A stretch of 11,660 nt of DNA from Myxococcales bacterium (GTDB lineage: Bacteria; Myxococcota_A; Polyangia; Polyangiales; JADJMO01): assembly GCA_021783935.1 (NCBI GenBank), contig JAJXTK010000136.1:1-11660 (forward strand), written 5' to 3'. Below the pieces are notes generated by a model. The model was given only the letters and a program-made list of their open reading frames with translations, searched no databases and was not told the origin of the DNA. Numbering within the stretch: position 1 is the first letter of the stretch; each line of letters starts with the position of its first letter. This document shows positions 6,282 to 11,660 of this stretch, piece after piece. The translations under genes and the position numbers were made by a program.

Positions 6282-7289
6282 GTGACGCGCGAATCCATCC
6301 GCTCCGCGCTCGACTGGGGCGAGCTCGCCCCGCTGCGGCTGCGCGCGCGCCTCGTCGCCGACGGCGTGTTCGCGGGGGCCCACCGCAGCGCCCGGCGCGG
6401 CGCGGGGGTCGAGTTCGCGGGGCATCGCGTCTACGTGCCCGGCGACGAGCTGCGCTTCGTCGACGTTCGCGCGTCGATGCGACACGAGCGCATCGTCGTC
6501 CGGCACTTCGAGACCGAGACGGAGCGCGCGCTGCGGCTCGTGGTCGACGCGACGGCCTCGATGGGCTTCCGCTCGAAGCTGCCGAGCGCGAAGGGGGCGA
6601 AGCTCGCCTACGCGTCGGTGGTCGCCGCGGCGCTCGCGCGCTTGGCGCTGGCCGCGGGCGATCCCGTCGGGCTCGAATTCGTGGGCGGAGGGGCGACCGT
6701 GCGCCGCGTACCCCCCTCGGGCCAAGGCGAGACGTTCGAGCGCATCGTCGCGACGCTCGAGGCGACGCGCGCCGAGGGGGACGCGCGCCGATCGCCGAAC
6801 ATGCTCGAAGACGGGCTCGGCGTCGCGCTGCGCGGCGCGCGACGCGGCAGCGCCATCGTCGTGCTCAGCGATCTGCTCGATCTGCCAGACGGCGCCGCCG
6901 AGGCGATCGCCTCGCTCGGCACGCGAGGTCGGCCGCTCTGCGTCGTGCAGGTGCTCGATCCCGAAGAGGCGACCTTCCCCTTCGAAGGGCCGGTGCTGCT
7001 GCGCGCCGTCGAGTCGGGTCCCGCGGAGCCGTCGCTGGTGCAGACCGACGGGCCGAGCGCGCGACGCGAGTACCTCGCGCGCCTCGACGGGCTCGCGCGC
7101 GTGTGGCGCGATGCGCTCTCGCGGCACGGCGGTGCCCTGGTGCGCGCGACGAGCGCCGACGACCCGGTCGCCGTGGTGCGTGAGATCCTGCGGGCCATCG
7201 CCGCGCCGATCACCGGCGAGGCGGCCACCGCCGACGAGACCCACCGGAGCGAAGGGCAGCGCGACGCCCCGCGCGGAGGGGCGCGTTGA
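6282..7289 (+). CDS. DUF58 domain-containing protein (vWA-like fold, soluble)
   Basis: The 335-residue product carries the DUF58 signature at about 43-80: VEFAGHRVYVPGDELRFVD, then SMRHERIVVRHFETETERA. The vWA-like core follows, with the first metal-site strand LVVDATASM (D89, T91, S93) and a later VLSDLLD containing D197. Two positions differ from the common form: the usual IDW is VDV (60-62), and the DxSxS site is DxTxS. No membrane segment is visible, so this is the short soluble class. DUF58 proteins typically work with a MoxR AAA+ ATPase and vWA membrane proteins in envelope maintenance or complex assembly; their precise biochemistry is unsettled. The last codons overlap the BatA-like start (TTGA), so the two are co-translated. 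The GTG at 6282 is preferred because of the TA element at -12; an upstream GTG at 6249 would add 11 residues without similarity to the family. Confidence 0.92.
   Translation: MTRESIRSALDWGELAPLRLRARLVADGVFAGAHRSARRGAGVEFAGHRVYVPGDELRFVDVRASMRHERIVVRHFETETERALRLVVDATASMGFRSKLPSAKGAKLAYASVVAAALARLALAAGDPVGLEFVGGGATVRRVPPSGQGETFERIVATLEATRAEGDARRSPNMLEDGLGVALRGARRGSAIVVLSDLLDLPDGAAEAIASLGTRGRPLCVVQVLDPEEATFPFEGPVLLRAVESGPAEPSLVQTDGPSARREYLARLDGLARVWRDALSRHGGALVRATSADDPVAVVREILRAIAAPITGEAATADETHRSEGQRDAPRGGAR
7275..7281 (+). promoter_or_regulatory. Ribosome binding site deciding a TTG start
   Basis: GGAGGGG lies 4 bases before the TTG at 7286 (GGAGG is 6 bases away), inside the end of the DUF58 reading frame. 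Its match and spacing support TTG as the start. It contrasts with the absence of such a site before the GTG-started genes upstream. Confidence 0.8.
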
Positions 7290-9451
7290 AGCTCCTCTTG
7301 CCGCTCGGGCTGCTCGTCGCGCTCGCCATCGTCGGGCCCGTCGTCGCCCACCTGCTGCGTCGGCGCCGCCCAGACGAGCGCCCCTTCCCCCCCGCGCGGC
7401 TCGTTCCGCGCGCGCCGCCGGTCGCGCGCCGCCGCGCCCACCTCGAGGATCGCGGGCTCTTCGCGCTGCGCGCGGTCGCTATCCTCGCGCTCGCGCTGCT
7501 CGCCGCCTCGCCGCTGGTGCGTTGCTCGAGCCTCTCGCTCGATCGGCGCGGCGGCGCGTCGGTCGCGATCGCGATCGTGATCGACGACTCGATGTCGATG
7601 TCGGCCGAGCTCCCGCGCGGCGCTCGGCGGGCCGGCGCGCGCACGCGCTTCGAGCTCGCGGCGGCCTCGGCGCGGGAGCTCGGCGCGTCGCTGCGCTCGG
7701 GAGACTCGGTCACGCTCGTGCTCGCGGGCGCGCCGGCGCGCGTCGTGCTGCCGCCGACCAGCGACGTCGGCGTCGTGCGCGCGGCCATCGAACAGGTCGC
7801 CCGTGACGGCGTCTCCGATCGCGCGACCGACCTCGACGGCGCCGTCGCGCTGGCCGCCGGCGCGCTGCGCGAGCTGCCGCACGCCGATCGACGCGTGGTG
7901 CTGCTGTCGGATCTCGCCGACGGGCAGTCGCAGCCGCTCGCGCCCACCAGCGACGCGGCCAAGATCGAGCTCGCGGCGCCCGTCGACGCGCTGCGCGCCA
8001 CGCCCGAGAGCGGCAGCGCCGACTGCGCGGTGGTGCTCGCGGCGCCCGAGGCTGCCGACGCCGGAGCGCACGACGCGGTGCGGGTGCGCCTGTCATGCGC
8101 CCTGCGAGGCGCGCCGGCGCGCGATCGCGCGATCGAGCTCGTGACGGCCGACGCGGCGGCGCAGGTCGTCGGCAGCGCGAAGCTGCCGGGCTCGTTCGCC
8201 GAGGCCCCGGCCACCTTCGACGTGGTCGTCCCGGTCGATCGGCGCAAGGCCCGCTCGCTCGAGCCGATCGACGGCAAGCCCGCGCTGACCGCGCGGCTGT
8301 CCGGTCCTGCCGACGCCATCGCGCGCGACGACGCCGCGCCGGTGCTCGGCGGCACGACCGCCCCGGCGATCGGCGTGGTGATCGGCGAAGGGGACGCCGG
8401 CGATCTGCTCGCGACGGGGGGCGCCCCCATCCTCGAGCGCGCGCTGCGGGCGCTCGAGAGCGGCTCGCCGATCCGTCCGCTCCCCACGGTGCCCGATCGC
8501 GAGGTCGATCTCGCGCCGTTCGCCGGCCTCGCCATCGACGATCCGCCCGGCTTCGCGCCCGAGACGCGCGAGGCGCTGCGCCGCTGGATCGAGCACGGCG
8601 GCGTCTTGCTCGTCGGCTGCGGCCCGCGAGCGGCGAGCCCTCCGCTCGGCGCGACGCTCGAGCCCGCGCTCGCGCGCGCGGTGCGCTGGGAGCGCTTCGA
8701 CAAGCCGCCCGCCGGCCTCGGCGTCGATCCGCAGCACGCCGGGCCCTTTGCCGACGGCGCCGAGCCGCCGCTCGATCTGGTGCCGCACGGACGCGCGCGC
8801 CTCGACCGCGAGGACGTCGAGCGCGCCGAGCTCGCGAGCAGCTGGAGCGATGGAGCTCCGTTGCTCCTCAAGCGCACGATCGGCGACGGAGAGGCGTGGA
8901 TCGCGGATCTGCCGTTCTCGCCCGACGTGAGCGATCTCCCGCTACGGCCCGCGTTCCTCGCGCTGCTCGATGCGTGGATCGGCCGCGCGCGCGAGCGAGG
9001 CGCCGGCGCGCGCCTCGAGGCCGGCCAGGCGTGGAGCGCGGGGCCCGACGACGGCATCGAGGTGATCGCGCTCGACGGGCACGGCGAGCGACGCGGAGAG
9101 CCGCTGCCGGTCGAGAGCACGCCCGAGGCGCGCCGCGTACGTCCGCGCCTCGTCGGCGCGTACACGATCACGATCTCGCCCAAGGGGGGCAGCCCGCGAC
9201 GCGACGTGCGCGCGGTCGCCCCGGTGCCCCGCGAGCTCGATCTGTCGCCGCGGCCGCTCGCGACGTCCGTCGCAGCGGGCGACCGGAGCGGCCTCGAGCG
9301 CGCCCACGTGCCGCTCGGCCCGACGCTCGCGGCCGCCGTCACCGCCTTCGCGGCGATCGAGCTCCTCGTGCGCGTCGCGCGGCTGTTCTTGGGCAGCGAA
9401 AAGGCGACCGCGAAGGAGGACGACGGCGCCTCCCGCCCGTCGTGGTCGTGA
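7286..9451 (+). CDS. BatA-like membrane protein with vWA domain
   Basis: The 721-residue product opens with the BatA/aerotolerance-type N-terminus: a membrane helix (about 3-23) ending in HLLRRRRPDERPFPPARLV, then a second helix at about 57-78. The vWA domain follows at about 91-230 with an intact metal-site motif, D100-D-S102-M-S104 in VIDDSMSM, and later T181 and D209 in LLSDLADG. A beta-rich middle region leads to a segment near 404-450 (REALRRWIEHGGVLLVGCG) resembling the glutamine-amidotransferase-like fold found in large BatA-type proteins. A last helix at about 679-702 precedes an acidic tail. Most of the chain between helices 2 and 3 should sit on one face of the membrane, probably the periplasm. 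It overlaps the DUF58 gene by four bases and starts with TTG behind GGAGGGG. The pair recalls Bat operons, but MoxR, BatB and BatD-type genes are not in the window. Family is firm; cellular role is unknown. Confidence 0.9.
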   Translation: MKLLLPLGLLVALAIVGPVVAHLLRRRRPDERPFPPARLVPRAPPVARRRAHLEDRGLFALRAVAILALALLAASPLVRCSSLSLDRRGGASVAIAIVIDDSMSMSAELPRGARRAGARTRFELAAASARELGASLRSGDSVTLVLAGAPARVVLPPTSDVGVVRAAIEQVARDGVSDRATDLDGAVALAAGALRELPHADRRVVLLSDLADGQSQPLAPTSDAAKIELAAPVDALRATPESGSADCAVVLAAPEAADAGAHDAVRVRLSCALRGAPARDRAIELVTADAAAQVVGSAKLPGSFAEAPATFDVVVPVDRRKARSLEPIDGKPALTARLSGPADAIARDDAAPVLGGTTAPAIGVVIGEGDAGDLLATGGAPILERALRALESGSPIRPLPTVPDREVDLAPFAGLAIDDPPGFAPETREALRRWIEHGGVLLVGCGPRAASPPLGATLEPALARAVRWERFDKPPAGLGVDPQHAGPFADGAEPPLDLVPHGRARLDREDVERAELASSWSDGAPLLLKRTIGDGEAWIADLPFSPDVSDLPLRPAFLALLDAWIGRARERGAGARLEAGQAWSAGPDDGIEVIALDGHGERRGEPLPVESTPEARRVRPRLVGAYTITISPKGGSPRRDVRAVAPVPRELDLSPRPLATSVAAGDRSGLERAHVPLGPTLAAAVTAFAAIELLVRVARLFLGSEKATAKEDDGASRPSWS

Positions 9452-9457
9452 GCGTCG

Positions 9458-10762
9458 CTACTTGAAGACGAAGAAGAGCCCGACCCCGATCGCCGCGAGC
9501 GCGACGACGGCGCCGATCACGATGGGGGCCATCGACTTCGGTTGCGCTGCCGCGACGCCTGCGCTCCCCGCGTCGTCGAACGCGGCGTCCATCGCAGAGG
9601 CCGCCGCGCGGGGAGCAGGGCCCGGCAGCGCAGCGCCCATGGAGGCCGGCGCCGCAGCGCCCGCGGCGAACGGATCGGTCGCGAACGGGTCGGCGACCGC
9701 GACCGCGCCCGCCGCGCCGCTCGCCCGCGCCTCGGCGATCGCGGCCTCGAGCGCCGAGATCGGCATCTTCGCCCAGTCGTGGTGCGAGCCCGGGAGGCCG
9801 AACGCCTTGCCCATGCCGTCGGCGAGGGCGCCGACCGTGGCGGTGCGGGTCTCGGGGCGCTTGGCGAGCGCGTCGTCGAGCACGTCGTCGAGCGCGGGCG
9901 GCAGCTGGAGGTCCGCCCTCGCCTGGGTCGTCACCGGCGGCGGGTTCTTGGTGAGGATCGCGAGCAGGATCGCGGGGCCGCTGGCGCCGCTGAAGGGCAC
10001 CGTGCCGGAGAGGCACTCGTAGACGATCGCGCCGAGCGCGAACACGTCGGCGCGCTGGTCGAGGTCCTCGGAGCCCTGCGCCTGCTCCGGGCTCATGTAG
10101 AAGGGGCTGCCGATGGTCGTACCGAGGCTCGTGAGCTTGGACTTCGCGCGGTCCTTGTTGATGCGCACCGAGCCGAAGTCGAGGATCTTCACGAGGTCGC
10201 CGTCGGGCTGGCCGCACAGGAAGATGTTGTCGGGCTTGAGATCGCGGTGGACGATCTGCCGCCGATGCGCCTCGTCGAGGCCGATGGCGACCTGCGAGAC
10301 GATGCGCAAGAGCCGCGCCGGCGAGACCGTCGTCTCGCGTTTGAGCAGCATGCGCAGCTCCTCGCCGTCGAGGAACTCCATGGCGAGCAAGAAGAGCTGC
10401 GGGCCGAAGCTCTGGAAGTCGAGCACGTCGACGATGTGCTCGTGCGGCAGCTCGCGGCTGATGTCGAACTCGCGCTTGAAGCGCTCGACCGCGACCGCGT
10501 CGCGCGCGACGTCCGCGTGCAGGACCTTCAGCGCGACGCGACGATCGGTCCGCGCGTCGCGCGCCTCGTAGACGCGCCCCATGCCGCCGTCGGCGACGAT
10601 GCGACGCACCTCGTAGCGATCGACGAGCGTGGTGCCGAGGCAGCGATCGTCGCCCGCGGGCTGCGCAGGCACCTCGGCGTACCGCGCCAGCTTGCCGCCG
10701 TCGGCCGGGCAGAAGGCGGCGTCGTCCGGGAAGAGCCGATGGCAGCCGGCGCAGGCCTTCAC
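9458..10762 (-). CDS. Ser/Thr protein kinase with N-terminal zinc-ribbon-like motif and C-terminal membrane anchor
   Basis: The 434-residue product begins with a short zinc-ribbon-like segment: C4, C7 and C18 in CAGC...FCPADGG. A fourth cysteine is missing, so D21 or C41 may complete the site. The kinase domain spans about 50-322: loop ADGGMG (57-62), K79 in VALKV, E98, HRD with D174, K176 and N179, DFG at 195-197, and SPE at 224-226. The first glycine of the loop is Ala57, which is unusual but tolerable; the catalytic residues are all present. A low-complexity Ala/Pro/Gly region with a DPFATDPFA repeat (358-366) leads to one transmembrane helix (412-432) and a two-residue tail. The kinase domain should face the cytoplasm, tail-anchored. 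No extracellular sensor is present. The GTG at 10762 places the zinc motif directly at the N-terminus. It follows the zinc-ribbon coiled-coil gene by 34 bp, probably in one operon. Substrate unknown. Confidence 0.94.
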   Translation of the reverse strand: MKACAGCHRLFPDDAAFCPADGGKLARYAEVPAQPAGDDRCLGTTLVDRYEVRRIVADGGMGRVYEARDARTDRRVALKVLHADVARDAVAVERFKREFDISRELPHEHIVDVLDFQSFGPQLFLLAMEFLDGEELRMLLKRETTVSPARLLRIVSQVAIGLDEAHRRQIVHRDLKPDNIFLCGQPDGDLVKILDFGSVRINKDRAKSKLTSLGTTIGSPFYMSPEQAQGSEDLDQRADVFALGAIVYECLSGTVPFSGASGPAILLAILTKNPPPVTTQARADLQLPPALDDVLDDALAKRPETRTATVGALADGMGKAFGLPGSHHDWAKMPISALEAAIAEARASGAAGAVAVADPFATDPFAAGAAAPASMGAALPGPAPRAAASAMDAAFDDAGSAGVAAAQPKSMAPIVIGAVVALAAIGVGLFFVFK

Positions 10763-10796
10763 GATGCGCCCCCGATGCGCCGCGCGTCCGACACGC

Positions 10797-11537
10797 TCAG
10801 CCCTGCGGCGGCACCGAGGGGGACGCCGCGTCGACGAACAGCAGCCGGTTGCAGCTCGGGCATTGATCGAGGACGTCGCACCGAACGATGCGCGTCGCGA
10901 GCTGCGGCGGCAGGTGCATGTTGCAGGCCTTGCATCGTCCACCCTCGAGGCGCGCAGCCCCCGTCTGCCGCTTGGCGCGGATCTGATCGTACTTGCGCAA
11001 CAGGCCCGGCGGCAGCCGCTTCGCGACCACGGAGCGCTCGGCGGCCCTGTCGCCGCGCTGCTTCTCGATCTCCTGGAGCTTCGCCGACGCCGCGCCCTCG
11101 GCCTGGCCGATGCGCGCGGTGAATTGCGCCTCCTGGTCCTCCCCCTCGAGCACGCCCTTGCGCAGCTCGTCGAGCTCGATGACGCGCTTGCCGACGGCGT
11201 CCTCGACGTCGCGGAGCAGCTTGCGCGTCTCCTCGAGCTCGCGCTGGACGGCGTTGGTCTCCTTCTCGTTGCGCGCGCGGTTGAGCTTGTCACGCGAGCG
11301 CTCGAGCTGCTGCTGCAGCACGCGCGCCTCCTGGATGCGGGCGCCGCGATCGGCCTCGAGCTGCTCGTACTCGCCCCGCTGACGCTCGATGGCGGTTCGG
11401 ACGCGGGCGAGATCGTTCTTCACCGTCTCGAGGGCCTCGCGCTCCTTGCCAAGCTCCTGATCGAGCTTCCGGATCTCCTCGTCGACGACGACGAGCTCAC
11501 GCAGGACATCCATCTGCTCGCGAACACTCGGGTTCAA
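10797..11537 (-). CDS. C4-type zinc-ribbon coiled-coil protein (zf-RING_7 family)
   Basis: The 246-residue product is a long antiparallel coiled coil (about 10-170) of heptads rich in Glu, Arg and Leu, including the family-typical RNEKETNAVQRELE near 89-102. A C-terminal zinc ribbon follows with C202-x2-C205 and C226-x2-C229 (GRCKACNMHLPPQ ... DQCPSCNRLLF); C220 is an extra cysteine. Characterised relatives include Helicobacter FlgZ (HP0958) and Chlamydia CT398, which bind sigma-54 and flagellar or secretion components, but most members have no known role and none can be transferred here. The start is TTG at 11537, with GGGGGAGGAG ending about 5 bases upstream; a later ATG at 11513 has a weaker context. 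It is probably the promoter-proximal member of an operon with the downstream kinase. Length and domain order are normal for the family. Confidence 0.93.
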   Translation of the reverse strand: MNPSVREQMDVLRELVVVDEEIRKLDQELGKEREALETVKNDLARVRTAIERQRGEYEQLEADRGARIQEARVLQQQLERSRDKLNRARNEKETNAVQRELEETRKLLRDVEDAVGKRVIELDELRKGVLEGEDQEAQFTARIGQAEGAASAKLQEIEKQRGDRAAERSVVAKRLPPGLLRKYDQIRAKRQTGAARLEGGRCKACNMHLPPQLATRIVRCDVLDQCPSCNRLLFVDAASPSVPPQG

Positions 11538-11541
11538 GGCT

Positions 11542-11551
11542 CTCCTCCCCC
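11542..11551 (-). promoter_or_regulatory. Ribosome binding site supporting a TTG start
   Basis: Read on the minus strand, GGGGGAGGAG stands four to five bases before the TTG at 11537. It is the clearest Shine-Dalgarno on this strand and decides between TTG at 11537 and ATG at 11513. Confidence 0.75.
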
Positions 11552-11639
11552 GTCCGGGCCGTCTCGCGTCAGAGAAAGGAAGACCTCGTCGGCGGCTCGG
11601 AAGGTGAATGTTTCTTCGGATGAGGGGCTGCTCGGTCGG

Positions 11640-11660
11640 GGTGGGCCCACCTGGACTCGA
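11640..11660 (-). tRNA. Possible 3' end of a tRNA (truncated by window edge)
   Basis: On the minus strand the last 21 bases fit tRNA positions 55-75. TCGAGTC matches the T-loop (T55, C56, G57, A58, C61), CCAGG would be the 3' side of the T stem, TGGGCCC the 3' side of the acceptor stem, and ACC the discriminator plus CC. The next base is C, so a full CCA is not encoded. Anticodon and 5' half lie outside, so identity is unknown. The competing reading is protein coding: the frame ending in a TGA that overlaps the TTG at 11537 is open to the edge for about 40 codons (including EETFTFRAADEVFLSL), though its third positions are less GC-rich than those of the neighbouring genes. The two readings exclude each other. 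Confidence 0.35.

Noticed and set aside
7210..9342. 710-codon minus-strand open frame opposite the DUF58 and BatA-like genes
   Set aside because: Ser/Arg/Ala low complexity and no recognisable domain, while the plus strand encodes vWA and membrane motifs in the same place.
3501..10762. TerY-type phosphorylation triad or a defence system
   Set aside because: vWA and kinase genes are present, but there is no PP2C phosphatase, nuclease, helicase, methylase, ATPase or toxin. The vWA proteins are of the DUF58/BatA type.
9542..11122. 526-codon plus-strand open frame opposite the second kinase
   Set aside because: Antisense shadow of the zinc-ribbon kinase and coiled-coil genes; composition is not protein-like.
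1..11660. CRISPR array, insertion sequence, prophage or integron
   Set aside because: No regularly spaced repeats, terminal inverted repeats, transposase, integrase or phage genes were seen. Composition is even across the window except the slightly less GC-rich stretch near 11560-11620.

Overview
The window is very GC-rich bacterial chromosome, with nearly every codon ending in G or C and long spurious open frames on the antisense strand. Two Hanks-type Ser/Thr kinases, an AgmX/PglI-type C-terminal domain behind a low-complexity linker, and a large BatA-like von Willebrand A (vWA) protein all point to Myxococcota, probably the Polyangia (Sorangium/Polyangium-like). That placement is inferred from gene content and base composition; no rRNA or other marker gene was compared.

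Left part (1-3299, minus strand): metG (methionyl-tRNA synthetase) is followed by a VOC/glyoxalase-fold gene whose start overlaps the metG stop. A TPR-like helical-repeat gene comes next and runs off the left edge. A 201-bp divergent region (3300-3500) separates metG from the plus-strand block.

Middle part (3501-9451, plus strand): a Ser/Thr kinase fused to a C-terminal beta-propeller-like region; a small exported, probably lipid-anchored protein with an AgmX/PglI-like C-terminal domain; a soluble DUF58 protein; and a 721-residue membrane protein with a BatA N-terminus and a vWA domain. The last two overlap by four bases (TTGA) and are translationally coupled. No MoxR ATPase, the usual partner of DUF58 and BatA proteins, lies in the window.

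Right part (9458-11537, minus strand): a C4-type zinc-ribbon coiled-coil gene is followed 34 bp later by a second Ser/Thr kinase with an N-terminal zinc-ribbon-like motif and a C-terminal membrane anchor. This pair converges on the BatA-like gene with only 6 bp between stop codons. The last ~120 bp hold either the 3' end of a tRNA or the C-terminal end of another coding gene.

The most interesting signal is in how genes start. Three plus-strand genes have a TA dinucleotide at exactly -12/-11 from a GTG start, within a -10-like element and without a well-placed Shine-Dalgarno. metG and the TPR gene carry a similar element at -16. In contrast, two TTG-started genes have clear purine-rich ribosome binding sites. 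This suggests leaderless or very short-leader transcription for the first group. I did not find convincing evidence of a defence island, CRISPR array, insertion sequence or prophage.
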